Positions 1 through 12,729 of a stretch of 64,000 nt of DNA are shown here, one piece after another (position 1 is the first letter of the stretch; every line of letters starts with the position of its first letter). The notes below the pieces were generated by a model, which was not told where the DNA came from, made no database searches, and was given only the letters and a program-made list of their open reading frames with translations. Source of the stretch: Plasmodium malariae (lineage: Eukaryota > Apicomplexa > Aconoidasida > Haemosporida > Plasmodiidae). The stretch spans positions 999,501-1,063,500 of the forward strand of contig NC_041784.1 of NCBI RefSeq assembly GCF_900090045.1. Direction: 5' to 3'. A program made the position numbers and the translations under genes.

Positions 1-655
1 ATATGCAAATTATTATTTTATTTTATTTTTTTTTTTTTATAACGTTTCTATGAGCTACATTTTCAGGTCAGCTGATTGGTGGTTGGTCAAGTGAAAATAA
101 TTATTGAAGTTATGCTTTTTTTCCTACTGAGCTTTGCATTTTTTTCAGGTTATATTTTACTTATGATTTTATTTTAACACGTCATTTTGTTTAACATTTT
201 GTCAAGTTATATTTCACTGATCATTTTGCCACATCATTTCGCTTCGCGTTTCACTTTTTGTTTCACTCCTCCTTTGTTTTTATTCCATTTAGCAAATTAA
301 AAGCAGTAGTTTAAAAAAAAAATATATATATTATCCCTCCTCCCTTTGAATAATAAAACAAAACAAACAATATTTACGAGTAGTATTCTCATCATTCGTG
401 CATATATAACACTTACCGATCAGAGACTATATATCTTTTGCATGCCTTTTTGCGGACGCTGCAAATATTATTTATTTAAATCGAGTACAAGTAATTCCAG
501 GCATTTTAAAAAAATCGCATAAATCGTGCAAATCGTACAAATCGTACAAATCGTACAAATCGTACAAATCGTACAAATCGTACAAATCGTGCAAATCGTA
601 CAAATCGTACAAATCCTATTTTTTAAGTTTTTAATTTTTTTTCATTTTTGAAAAG
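1..655. other. Upstream (5') region of PNP
   Basis: No gene is visible. The stretch is AT-rich with T-tracts and would hold the promoter and 5' leader of the purine nucleoside phosphorylase gene. Its last 140 bases contain a 9-bp minisatellite (separate entry). No TATA-like element can be singled out because most of the sequence is A/T. Confidence 0.6.
513..615. repeat. 9-bp tandem repeat upstream of PNP
   Basis: About eleven copies of a 9-bp unit (cgtacaaat, with cgtgcaaat and cgcataaat variants) run head to tail and end about 40 bases before the PNP start codon. They lie in the presumed 5' leader. Confidence 0.85.
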
Positions 656-1390
656 ATGAGTGAACCACAGAGGCATATAAAATTAACAAAGGAACAAACG
701 ACCCCCATTGTTTTAGTAGTAGGTGATCCAGGTCGAGTTGACAAAGTAAAATTATTATGTGATTCATATATTGATTTGGCATATAATAGAGAGTATAAAA
801 GTTGTGAATGTCATTATAAAGGTCAGAAGTTTTTATGTGTAAGTCATGGAGTTGGATCAGCAGGTTGTGCAATATGTTTTGAAGAATTAATGAATAATGG
901 AGCAAAAGTAATAATACGTGCAGGTTCTTGTGGTTCACTTCAACCTGGTTTAATGAAAAGAGGTGATATATGTATATGTAATGCTGCTGTAAGAGAAGAT
1001 AGAGTTTCTCATTTATTAATATATTCTGATTTCCCAGCTGTTGCTGATTATGAAGTATATGCCACGTTAAATAAGTGCGCACAAGAATTGAATGTACCTG
1101 TATTCAATGGTATTAGCCTTTCATCAGACTTATATTATCCACATAAGATTATTCCAACAAGACTAGAAGATTATTCTAAGGCAAATGTGGCTGTTGTAGA
1201 AATGGAGGTTGCTACTCTCATGGTTATGGGTACATTAAGAAAAGTAAAAACAGGTGGAATCTTCATTGTTGATGGTTGTCCTTTAAAATGGGATGAAGGA
1301 GATTTTGACAACAATTTAGTACCCGATAGGTTAGAAAATATGATTAAAATTTCTCTTAATGCGTGTGCACAATTGGCCAAAAAATATTAG
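656..1390 (+). CDS. PNP: Purine nucleoside phosphorylase (PNP)
   Basis: Cytosolic enzyme of purine salvage that phosphorolyses inosine, guanosine and, in Plasmodium, 5'-methylthioinosine to base plus (methylthio)ribose-1-phosphate, feeding hypoxanthine to HGPRT. The single exon encodes 244 residues, the usual Plasmodium length. Seen directly: phosphate-binding GDPGR at residues 23-27, the SHGVGSAG loop at 63-70, RAGSCGS at 88-94, nucleoside-binding VEMEV at 181-185, and the catalytic aspartate at 206 in VDGCPLKWDEGDF. The ATG follows a short leader with no closer in-frame start, and the family N-terminus begins here. The sequence resembles the P. vivax orthologue as I recall it more than the P. 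falciparum one. A 35-bp minisatellite begins about 75 bases after the stop. Identity is secure. Confidence 0.98.
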   Translation: MSEPQRHIKLTKEQTTPIVLVVGDPGRVDKVKLLCDSYIDLAYNREYKSCECHYKGQKFLCVSHGVGSAGCAICFEELMNNGAKVIIRAGSCGSLQPGLMKRGDICICNAAVREDRVSHLLIYSDFPAVADYEVYATLNKCAQELNVPVFNGISLSSDLYYPHKIIPTRLEDYSKANVAVVEMEVATLMVMGTLRKVKTGGIFIVDGCPLKWDEGDFDNNLVPDRLENMIKISLNACAQLAKKY

Positions 1391-1465
1391 GACGGAGGGT
1401 GTAGTTACTTGAGCTACGTTTATCAGTTTAGAGGAAGAATGAGTGCAAATATTTGTATGCTTTAA

Positions 1466-1720
1466 TATGTGCATGTGTGAATATCTCTACCGTGTTAATA
1501 CTTGTGCATGTGTGAATATCTCTACCGTGTTAATACTTGTGCATGTGTGAATATCTCTACCGTGTTAATACTTGTGCATGTGTGAATATCTCTACCGTGT
1601 TAATACTTGTGCATGTGTGAATATCTATACCGTGTTAATACTTGTGCATGTGTGAATATCTCTACCGTGTTAATACTTGTGCATGTGTGAATATCTATAC
1701 CGTGTTAATACTTGTGCATA
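1466..1720. repeat. 35-bp minisatellite downstream of PNP
   Basis: Seven full copies and one partial copy of a 35-bp unit (ttgtgcatgtgtgaatatct followed by a/ctaccgtgttaatac) lie head to tail starting at 1466, 1501, 1536, 1571, 1606, 1641, 1676 and 1711. Copies differ by a C/A change only. It probably falls in the PNP 3' UTR or the gap after it. Confidence 0.95.
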
Positions 1721-3008
1721 TGTGCACACTGGGAGATATAGAAGCGAAACATGAGCTCTTCATAACCCCCATACATTTAGCTATTTTTTTTTTTTTTTTT
1801 CTTTTCACATAATATGCACCTATTACTCCACCCCCACCTCACCACTCCATGGAGGGGGAAATTCCAGCGTATTTATAGTTTTATAACACATATCATGTAT
1901 ATACGCATATGTGCATATATAAATGCGCATGGGCATTTTAGCACGTATTTATGCTTGAACATACATGCGTACGTATATTTTAGCACGTATTTACGCTTGA
2001 ACATACATGTTCTGCACCAAGGATGACGTGGTCCAGTCAGCAGTGCTTGAATAAGAAGCACTTACTGTCTTTGCATTAGAGTTATATATACCCTTACACA
2101 ATAGTTCAAACTTTTAAAATTTTTAATTAAAATTCGTTCTGCGGTAACATACACCAAATTATAATTTTTAAATAAATATATAGGAATAGACATTTTGAAT
2201 AGGCATTTTGAATAGTCAATTTGAATAGTCAATTTGAATATACATTTTAACCATAAGGCATATTATAAATGGTATTATACAAAATAAAAAAAAAAAAAAA
2301 AAAATCCAATGTCCGTGTTAAAACAAAAGCCGGTTTACTTTTCGCTCAATGAGTGCAACTCGTTCAACAACTCTCCCTGAAAAAGAAGGAAAAATTGAAA
2401 AATCGAAAAATTGAAAAATCGAAAAATTGAAAAATTGAAAAATTGCGTAATGACACAATGGCAAAATACGTAACGTAAATTAAAATGGAAAGGATGCGAA
2501 TTCGTTTTGCTCTATTACTATCGTTATGTGGATAAGCAGGTTAGCCTTTTTGCAAAATAGTTCATATAAAACCTCGCAGGAGTAAAAAGGAATTTGTCTG
2601 CATAGAGGAGAGAAGAAAATGTGTAAAAGTGTGAGACGCGGAACATGAAATGGAAAATGAGAAATGCACAACGTGAAATGCAAAATAAACATTAAAAATT
2701 AAATATTAGAAAAAAAAAAAATAAATAATAAATAAAACGAAAAAATAAAACGAAAAAGGAAAAGGAGAAAGGAAAAGGAAAAAGGAAAACCCAATAAAAA
2801 TTGCATAAGCGAACATGTATGGCAGTTTTGTGTGAATGTGCCTATTTCCGAAGAAAAGACCTTAGTACCCCTTTTTTCACTGCGTCAATATGTTACGTTG
2901 CTACTTCGCCAACATGCTGTTAATTTTTCGTTTTAAAATTACTAGCTAACTAGCTAACTAGCTAACTAGCTTTTTTTTTTTTTTTTTTTTTTTTCTCTTG
3001 CTCCATTT
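1721..3008. other. Gap between PNP and the CPSF160-type gene
   Basis: Mostly AT-rich sequence with poly-A at about 2286-2304, an 8-bp aaaattga repeat near 2389-2445, purine-rich sequence at 2750-2790, and a short ctagctaa repeat at 2942-2970. The only gene-like content is a set of possible short minus-strand exons between 2335 and 2915 (separate low-confidence entry). Confidence 0.5.
2335..2915 (-). CDS. Possible tiny three-exon gene, unknown
   Basis: Low-confidence model. Possible exons on the minus strand are 2915-2905 (11 nt, ATG), 2597-2519 and 2376-2335. They are bounded by GT/AG (acceptors tgcag and ttcag; donors gtagca and gtaata) and their phases agree. The product would be about 43 residues, ending in GELLNELHSLSEK. 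The middle exon resembles real coding sequence more than the surrounding AT-rich DNA (QIPFYSCEVLYELFCKKAN). No family is recognised. The exons could instead belong to a longer gene with an exon I have missed, or be chance. It lies between convergent PNP and the CPSF160-type gene. Confidence 0.2.
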
Positions 3009-6000
3009 TTACCTTAACAAATCATCAAATAAAACATTTTTTACCAAAAAACTGTCCGATCTTTTATGCAGATTGAGCAATATGGACTGGATGAAAAAGT
3101 CAGGTTTCATATCTGCGTACACATTTAACGCTAAGTTTGGGAAAATGTACTTTTTTGAGATTTTATAAATCTCTTTAAAGAAAAGGAAAATTTTCTTGTT
3201 CACTGGATGAAAGAGATGAATGCTTCCATCATTTGAAATGGACATGACTGAATTTGATTTTTGATTTGTGTGCAAAAGATTAATAAATTTAATAATTCTT
3301 CTATTAAAGTTAAAATAATTAAATATATAGAGATGGTCAATATCTTGACAATTTTTATACGAAAATATGAAGAAATTGTTGTACACATCCATTGCAATAA
3401 TAGAGATGTAGGAATTAAAAATTATATAATGACAACATAATATATTTAAATTATAGCTGTAGAATGTTTTTGATATGGATATAATGCTTCGGCTATCATA
3501 TTGTTGTTCATAATTATACATATTTATATAAATACCTTTATACAAATCAGCAATAATAATAAAATTTCTCACTATTTTAATATCACTAATAAAAAAATTG
3601 TTGTCAATAAAAGCACCTTTTGTAAAGTCATTTTCATTCACTTCATGAATATATAATTTTGAGTTTATGCAATGAAGAATATTGCAGTAGCATGTACTCA
3701 TCATATTATTGTGCCTGTTTTTTCCGCTAATCCAGTTTACTATATTTTTATTATTATCTTTACAGTATTTATCCTCAACAGTTAGAATTTCTCCCTGTTC
3801 AGTTCTGCCGCCATTTTTGTAATTCATGTTACTATTACTGGTACTTCTACTCATATTGGCACTGCTACTCATATTGATACTGCTACTCATATTGCCACTG
3901 CTATTCATATTGATACTGCTATTGCCAATGTTACTGTAAAAATAAAATGGATAAATCTGCGTAACACAGCTGTTATATGTCTTCTTCATGTGCAAAACTA
4001 ATTTTCCCCTTTTCTCCCCACCATCAGTCAAGCTGTTTACATTACCATCCGGAGTGCTTCCCACCTTTTCATTATTATCCGCTTCGCTTCCTCCATTTGC
4101 AGTATCTCCCAAAACATTTCCCCCCTTTTCATTACTCACCTCAAAGTTGTGTTCGCTTTCTAACAAGGTGCTTGCAACAGCTTTGGATCTATCCACTTTT
4201 ATAATATCGTTATTAGTAGAACTTCCCACCATTTCAATGTTCCTATTACCCTCATGGTTCGTGCTGCTAAGAATTTCTGATCCCACATCATGTTTGTGTA
4301 AATACTGCCCCCTTTCGCTTTCATTATACCTTACAAATATCTTGCTAAAATCAAATATGTAAATATTTCCTTGAGTTTCAATACGTTCATTAATGTTAAG
4401 ACCTGTCCCTACATAAATGAATTCTCTATCATCTAAACATCCGAATGATATACATTGAATTTCTTCACTATGCTCAAAAATGTAATAACCATACACATTT
4501 TTACTATTTTCATGAAATAACAATAGTTTATAATATTTTGCAAAAGTTTTCACTGATTGAATTAATTTATTATTCTTTCTTATTGCCTTTTCATCATCCA
4601 GTGTGTTAGTATCCTCTGCTTGTCCACTTAAAAAACTTTTTACTTTGTGTGTATATTGACTGTTAATGCAGTCGTTCAGGTATACATTAGGAACACATTG
4701 CACTTCTTCATTTGCATATATGGTATTATTCTTCAGTTCCTCCTTTTGAATGTTTAACCTCTTTTTTAATAATTTTTTTAAGCAATCATATTCATCATAC
4801 TTTATTCGAACAACTGCACACACGATCTTACCATACGTTACTCTGCACTCCTGCGCAGTATGCAGAGTTCGGCGGTTCCTGCAGATTGCACGTGTATTTT
4901 CCAAGTTCCCATTATTCACTCCGTCACCCCACTTCTTGTCCAACTCTGCGGCCATTTCTCTAACCACGTCTTTATCTACGTTCTTATCTACGTTCTTATC
5001 CGCGTTCTTATCTACGTTCTTATCCGCGTTCTTATCCGCGTTCTTATCTACGTTCTTATCCGCGTTCTTATCGAGTTGATCTACACATTTGCCCCCTTTG
5101 TGGATTGCCCTTTTTTCCCCTTTCCTCACTCTTTTCCTTGCTTTTTTTAAAATATATTCATATTTAGAAACACAAAACTTGTAAATGTAAGGGTGGGTAA
5201 CAAACGTTTTCGAAATAATATCATCATTGATGGATAGATTAATTAACTTATTCCTTTTTAAAAAAAGTAAATTATTTCGTACTTGTACGAAATTTACGTT
5301 ACTGTATGTACACTGGAAAGAAAAGGAGCAGGCTTCACTTATCACATTAGTAACTTCAGTTTTTAATTCTACCTCGTCGCAATAGTTGGGCTGCCCAGAA
5401 CTACTGGAATGATTGTATCTCTTCACATCAACATAATTGCATTCCTTATCATTTATACTAAATATGTGAAAGCATTTATTTGAAAAACTTATGAATTCAT
5501 TGTTATCAATTTGTATTATACCTTTAACATAGTCCATGTTAGTCTCACAATCGTTTCTACCCTCCAACTTTTTATACCACCTCCTTAACACATTCGTTGT
5601 ACCATCGTCTCGATTACTACAATTAATACTATTACCATTAGCATAATTGGCAATATCACAATTCATACTGGTATACCTATAGTTCCAATCATTACTACCA
5701 ATAATCCGACCGCCTTTCAGTTTTTCATTGTCCACACTATGAATAAATAATTTTCCCTTATAATTTGACAAAAGCAAAAGAGGAAAATTTGTGTGATACT
5801 GTTTCATCAATCTTGTTATCTTTTCACCATGAGCTCCTTCCTTATTGCCATCCGAGACATCATGTATGGTTATATTCTCCATATTAATATGTGGATACAC
5901 AATTATACAATTTTTAACAATACTTTTTTCTTTTCCCAACTTATTCCGCCCCTTCATTATTTCCCTATTTTTTCCCCTATTTTTTCCCCTATTTTCACCT

Positions 6001-9000
6001 GAACAGTTAATAAAATTCTGACCATCGAGTAGTACATAACATCCATTGTTCAATTCATGCTTATCCGTTGAAGTGGTAACAACTACTGTTGAACTGTTTA
6101 GCTTAACAGAATTGTCTTCTTTCAAAAAATAAATATTGCTAATTAACGGTTGAACATACTTGTGAATAATTATTTTAAATTTTAATTTTTTAAAGTCTGT
6201 TATGGGAACAAATGTTTTGTATATTAATATAGGTCTTCCAGTTAAAAAAATAATTAGGATATAATCCATGCCCAACTTGAAAAAAAAAATGTTTACTATT
6301 TTTTCCTTATTATATATGTTTAAGAAATTTATCTTTTCTCTTTCGGTCTTGTTTATTTCCCCTTTTATGGTCCCCTTCTTTTTCACGCAGTTGTACACAA
6401 ACTTGGGAACACATAACAAAGAATTGCTTTTAAAAATTGTTTGTGTCTGGTCCAAATTAAAAATTTGAAAGGAATTATATTCATTGTTTAAAAAGCACAG
6501 ATAGCTATCCGCTTTTTTTTTAAGAACAGAAATACAACGAATATTATTTATGTGTGTATAAGGAGTAAGTATATTATCCACATTTACATGGTCATACTTT
6601 TTTAAAAAATTATGAAACATGGTCATATTTTTTATTTTAAAAAGTGTAGAAATATATCCCTTTTCATGAACATTGTCATAATATTGAGAATAATAATTTT
6701 TTAAAACATGACATTTTAAAAAATTAATAAAATGAAATATGTTCAAATGCTGTCCTTTATAATCATGTATCAAACAATGTAATATGCACAAATTACAAAT
6801 AGAATTTAGTTTCAAAATTTTTTCGACAATTTTTGCTATTGCATCACTGTCAAATATGAATACAGAACAGGTACAATTTTCCTGTAGAAGGATTAAGTAC
6901 CTATTCACTAATTTACACGACAGAACAACATTTTGTAGATTTATTTTTTTTATTAATATATATGTATTTTCATATAAAAGTAGATTTATTTCATTTTTGC
7001 AAACTTGTATTAATATATGGTTAAAATTTAATAAAGCTATGCAGCATTCCTCTAAATTTAATGAACTCTTCTTCTTCATCATCCTCATCTGCGTCGTCTT
7101 CTGCTCCTTTTTTTCAGATAAAAAAAAGTCGAGCAGTCTACATATCAAAATATGTTCAACCGTCTTTATTTCGTTATATACAAACGGATGTCTATCTTTT
7201 AGCTCGTTCAAAAAAGAAGTAAACTTCTTCATATGAGTAGCTAAATGCATCTTCTTTTCTTCATATTTATCCTCTTCGTGCATTACGATATGCGGAACAT
7301 AGACCATCCTTAAATACATTTCTATATCTCTAATGCTGAAGAAAAGAAAATGAAAATTTTTAAAAAATTGTAAACACTCTTCGACGGTTTCTTTTCCCGT
7401 CAACTGCGAGTCCTCCTCTAAGAAAGTTTCATACTCTGTGTCAACTCCGTCCTCTATGACGACTTCCTCCTCTTCCTTCGTGAATATGTAGATAACTTTT
7501 CCGTATATATCCTCACCTTTCATATGTGCACCCATAGCATTGGTTAGAAAATTATCGCAACTGCAGTTTCCTCTTTCGATCGCTAATTTGGATGCAGTTC
7601 CTTCTGTCGTCCCCTCTTCACCCACTTCTTCATCCGCCGCTTCACCCTCTTGTTCCTTTCGCCCGTCCTGCTGCTCTTCCCCCGTGTCTGAATAACCATC
7701 CGAATAATTAACATCATTGAGCGCATCGTCAAAAAAGTTATTACTAATTACAACATCGTGGTTAACAACACCGATATCGGAGCGATACATCCACATGTTT
7801 TTGGAAAACTGCCTTAGCAAAAAACATCTCTTCATTTTACTATTTTCATAAATAGCATAATATTCCCATGCTTTCTTCCTTTTTAAAAATGAAATGTTGT
7901 ATATACAAAACAAAATACACTCTCTATTTTTACAATTTTTTTGAACAGGTTTATCCTCCTCATGAATGGTAATAACTGCATTTAACTTATTAGTATTTTC
8001 CGTAGAATATTTTATTTGATTCTTCCCTTTTTCCCCATTCATTTTTTTTTCCAAAGTAATTAAAACATACTGAAAAAGAGCTTTTTCTTTTTTTTTCTTT
8101 TTTTTTTTTCCTTCTTTTTTTCTTTTCTTCCTTTCTGCGAAGCATACATTTGTTATGGTAACCGCTTCCTCAAACAATAGGTCCAATTTATGGACTAGTG
8201 GAATTTGGAAGAATACTTTTTCTATTGTGCTATGTTGCTTACATCCAACAAGAGCAAAATAGATGCTTTTAGCTAGTGAGTTTCCTTCTTCGTTTAACTT
8301 ACACAAGTCAGTTAGCAATCCCTTAACTCTAATTTTGTCCATGAGGATAATTTTTCCATTTTTCATTTGGTATTTGTTGCCTTTTCCCGTTCTGTTCTCA
8401 TTTTCTTTTCCCTCTTCCTGCGACAAAAGATCAGCTGTGCTGCCATAATTTCCTCGTCCGTTTTCACTACCGACTCCTCTTCCATTTGCATTTTCCTTAT
8501 CTACATTCATTTCTATTTTTTTTTTGCTTTTTTTTTTCTTCTTCAAAATGAACAGCGGGGAGGAGTACTCTATGATCCCCTGCGCGTTAATTCTAGAGAA
8601 ATTATTTTCGAGCATTTTTATTTTATTTTTGTACTTTTTAAACAAGAGGTTGTACTTGTTGTTGTTGAGCTCCCTCGTGTATTCATTAACGTTTACATTT
8701 TTATTTAAATAGTTGAGTAAATCAAACAAGAAATTGTTGTTTCTTCTGAATTTTCTGACTTTTCTGACTTTTCTGTATTTCCTTTGTTTTTTGCCTTTTC
8801 GGAATTTTTCATCTTTTTTGCATTTTTTTTCGTTCCTCTTTTGACGAATAAATGGTGGTATCTCCTTTTTACATAACGCATTTTTTTCCACCTCAATTTT
8901 ATCTGTTTTTAAAGAATTCTCTCCTTCGCTATTTTCTGAACATTTGTATTTTTTGTCATTACTTGTACAGGTTAAATTTGGACGGTCCGGACAAAAATCC

Positions 9001-11009
9001 TTTTTCCATTTTTTTTTTTTTTTTGAAGAATTTAATAATACTGTTGCTAACTTTCTTTTCCGACGATTTAACAGTATCAAATCATTCCTTTTATTCCCCT
9101 TCACATATTTTACTTTTCTGTTATTCTGTTTTCTTAACACAGTAATATCTGCCCTTCCACATATACCATCATAACAACATAAAAAATACACATTCTTGTG
9201 AAGAGAAAAAATAGCTGACCTTGTTAAGGTATATTTAAAAATATGCGTTTTTTTCCATTTAATTAAGTTTATTAAATCATTAAAATTTTTTGATAAATTT
9301 CCTTCTATGATACAATTTTTACTTAAAATAAATATTTTTTTTTTTTTATAGTATAAATAGAATTTTTTAAAAGTTGTATTTAAATATGAGTAATCATAAA
9401 ACAAACAATTGTTTTTTATTAACTGAAAAATATTATTCATATAACAACTTTTATTAAAAAAATAAATTATTTTCTTATAGTTATTTAAATTTAAAATGTA
9501 CACATAATCGTAACATACACATATAAGGATGTTTTGCACTCTCAGGATGTCCAGTATATCATTCGGGAAGTCTCTTATAAAATTAACCACGTCCAATTTA
9601 TCCTTTTCTATTTTTACGATCAGCAGTTTCAAACCCAGGTCTTCCAGCTTCGTGTGTCCTATGTTCACCTGCGGAAAGGGGGGAGGGGCAGAAAATGGCG
9701 TGCGCCAAACATATGTACACGCAATATCGCATATTTATATACACATAAGCAGGTAATCATGCATATTATTTATGTATACATGTATATATACACACGTTTG
9801 CACATTTTCTTTCTAGCTTTGTCGCTCCCTTTTCCTTACCGCATCGTTCTGAAGTAATATGTGGGCGCTGTCCGCGTAAAAAAAAATTTTTTTCACAAAA
9901 ATGAAATTCTTGTAAATTTGTTCTAAACTAACTGTAGTAACATTTTCCAAAAATAGATCTGTGGAAAAGTAGTTCGTGTTGATATCTATACCTCCTACAA
10001 TGTCTGCATGTTTACGTCCTTTTTCGTTACTACATTTTTCTATGCTGATTTGCTTTTTCTCTCTCGTCGTATAAAAAAAGGTATATACAGTTTTAAAATC
10101 ATATGAAAAAGATATATGGAAATTACAAAAGTTTGCACTGCACTTTTTATATTTCTTTCTCTTTTTAAATTTTAATGAATAAAAACTATCTAAAAAATGG
10201 AAGCTTCGACGTTCTCTTCTACTTTTGTTGTTACTATTTTGGTTGAAATTAAGATGAAACATATGTTCGTCGTTGTAACACTTGTCATCATGCGAACTGC
10301 TCTTTTTTTTATGTGCACGATTATTCTTCCAATCTGAAGTGAAATTTGAGGTATTACTTCTGCTTATGTTACTGTTTGTCAATAGGTTCAATATCTTGAT
10401 TTTTTTTTTTTTTTTTTTTAAACTGACAAGTTTGTAGGAAGTGGGAACTAATTTTTGCCTTTTACTACAATTGTGGATACTTCCATTACCGCTACTGCTA
10501 CTGCTACTGCTACCACCTCCACTGCTACCCCTTTTTGTTCTTTTTTTTTTTTTTACTCCCGCCCCCTGGATGCCATTCCTATTGTATTTCCTTTTTTCAT
10601 AATTATGTGTATAGTTAACTGCATGCGGAAGGCTATAAAATAAGGATTGGAATTTATCTTCTTTTATAAAGGTATGTCTTAAAACAACAACTAAGGAGTT
10701 AAGACTTTTCTTATATTTATAAATGATGAAATGCAAATTTTTATAAATTAATAAAATTCCCGAAAAAATATTTTTCTTTTTTTTATTTTGAAAGACATTT
10801 TTTAATGTAACTAATTTTATAACAGCTGCATTTAATTTAGTTTCATAAAATAAATAATTTATTTTTTTCTTTTTATCAAACTTATAAATATATAAGTCTT
10901 TATTTTTTATAATAACAAACTCGATGCTCTTTTCATTTAATAAATTACAACACTCACAATGATCTATTTCGCTCGAATTTCTCACTTCCTCAATTCTTAT
11001 GTCTATCAT
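3009..11009 (-). CDS. CPSF1: CPSF160-type cleavage/polyadenylation factor (CPSF subunit 1)
   Basis: Large nuclear scaffold of the CPSF/DDB1/SF3B3 beta-propeller family, which in the polyadenylation complex contacts WDR33/CPSF30 and supports recognition of the poly(A) signal. There are two exons, 11009-9840 and 9668-3009. The donor is GTAAGG after codon 390 and the acceptor is a pyrimidine-rich ccgcag; phase is 0. The product is about 2609 residues, against roughly 1440 in human CPSF1. The C-terminal CPSF_A region shows family signatures: GTGLNINERIETQGNIYIFD near residue 2145 and AFIDNNFFISDIKIVRNFII near 2400, the counterpart of the human FIDTQLYIHQMISVKNF stretch. The extra length is lysine/asparagine-rich inserts and repeats (DKNADKNVDKN, about 5070-4970; MSSSINMSSS, about 3910-3840). 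I start at MIDIRIEE because further upstream the frame runs into intergenic microsatellite. DDB1 or SF3B3 identity is less likely because of the FID/NFI motif. Confidence 0.8.
4968..5076 (-). repeat. Coding 12-bp repeat (D-K-N-V/A) in CPSF1
   Basis: About nine tandem copies of a 12-bp unit encode DKNV or DKNA inside exon 2 of the CPSF160-type gene. The unit is in frame, so copy-number change leaves the protein open. Confidence 0.85.
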
Positions 11010-11106
11010 TATTTTATTCTTTACTGCAAGTTCGCCAATGGGATCGCGCGCGCACGCACAAGTACAACAAAACGTAAAATAAAAGAAAACAAAATATATT
11101 AAAAAT

Positions 11107-11265
11107 ATGTATGTATGTGAGTATGCATGTAAGTACGTATGTATATATGTATGTATGTACGCATGTAAGTACGTATGTATGTATGTATGTACGCATGTAA
11201 GTATGTATGTATGTGAGTATGCATGTAAGTACGTATGTATGTATGTACGCATGTATGCATATGTA
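11107..11265. repeat. gtatgtat / gcatgtaa microsatellite
   Basis: Tandem 4-bp-based repeat (gtat, gtac, gcat variants). On the minus strand it keeps an ORF open that encodes YIHT-type repeats. This wrongly extends the CPSF160-type frame upstream of its likely start. Confidence 0.85.
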
Positions 11266-11832
11266 TGAACAAATTTACAAACGATCAAAAATATACGAAT
11301 GAATAATAAGGTCGATATGCGCAACACGCGCAATACACATCCTGTACAGTAGGAAAAGCAAATGGCACTACTTCCTCTGCGGTTTATATGGCACAGCTGG
11401 CTCTTTCAGTTTCGCTTTATTTTTGTTTATTTTGCTTATTTTGCTAAGCAGTCAACAAAAACAACCTCAAGACTTATATTATGTGTTTCCGGGTTTATCC
11501 GTGTAACACGTTAACAAGGCATCTTCAACCGTACTTCTTGGAAAAACATAATTTTTTATTTGTTTGCTCCACTTGGTTACTCTCATACCTTTCTAACCGC
11601 TTAGCTGCTTTACCACGTTGCTTTGTTTTGATTCTCTTTTTCGCTCTTCTACTGCGTAACAGTACTTCGAAATGCTTTTATATTAACATTTGTATATTTT
11701 TTAAAAACATAGGAATTGCTAAAATTCTGAACAGTCATTTTTTTTTTTTTTTAATTAACAAAAATGAACAAAAGTTAAAAGCATTTGCATTTCATCCGTT
11801 ATATGAAAAGGGAAAAAAAAAAAGAATATAAA

Positions 11833-11997
11833 TGAAATGAAACGAAATGAAACGAAATGAAATGAAACGAAATGAAATGAAATGAAACGAAATGAAACGA
11901 AATGAAACGAAATGAAATGAAAAGAAAATGAAACGAAATGAAATGAAAAGAAAATGAAACGAAATGAAATGAAAAGAAAATGAAACGAAATGAAAAT
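11833..11997. repeat. gaaat/gaaac pentanucleotide repeat
   Basis: About 30 copies of the pentamers gaaat, gaaac and a gaaaagaaaat variant, all purine-rich on the plus strand. Non-coding. Confidence 0.85.
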
Positions 11998-12669
11998 GAA
12001 AAACAAATGTGGAAAAAAAAAAAGCATAAAAATGAAACTAGCGAAAACTTCCAGTCCAGTTAAAATGCTAAAAATTTACAAACATTAATTAAAACAATAA
12101 AATGGAAAGATACAACTAAGAGAAAAAACTGCTGTGCTGTTCTTCATTTGATGAGGAAACAAAAAAAAAAAAAAAAGTGTACATTTCACATTAAATAATT
12201 TTTCAAAATTTTTGTTTTTTTTTTTTTTAAATATGCCATTTGTTGGTGATATATATATATATATACGCACCCCTACGTTGCTCTTCAACAAATATGAGTA
12301 GGAGCATACCGCTTGAGCATATTTTGATATTTTTGTTTATCTTTTTCTCGTACATCAATGTATATATATATATGTATACATTTATATGCATATACTGCTT
12401 CATACCTGCTGATCGTGTGTTATGTTGTAGTTACTACCTAAAACTTCTTACACATAATAGGCATTATTTAATGCATTCTTTTATCTGTTACTATTATGTT
12501 ATTATATACATTTTTTTAAAGCTTTGTTGTTTACCATAGCGAAGTGTGAGTAAGCAAAATATGATAATTTTTTTTTTTTTTTTTTTATATATATGTATTT
12601 CACAGTTAAACATTCATATTGCTTAAATGTAAAAAAATACGTGTTTCTTTTTTTTTTTCTATTTTTTTT

Positions 12670-12729
<60 letters not shown>

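Noticed and set aside
513..615. Regular short repeats resembling a CRISPR array (also at 1466-1720 and 16499-16738)
   Set aside because: The repeats are directly adjacent with no unique spacers, and the genome is eukaryotic; they are minisatellites.
11010..11333. Upstream extension of the CPSF160-type ORF with a hydrophobic start and YIHT repeats
   Set aside because: It is translation of an intergenic microsatellite. The family N-terminus starts at MIDIRIEE, and a splice-like ttgcag lies just upstream.
11481..11831. 116-residue plus-strand ORF
   Set aside because: Composition is Phe/Leu-rich from T-rich DNA, no family, no splice context, and it ends in gaaaat repeats. Probably leader or spacer.
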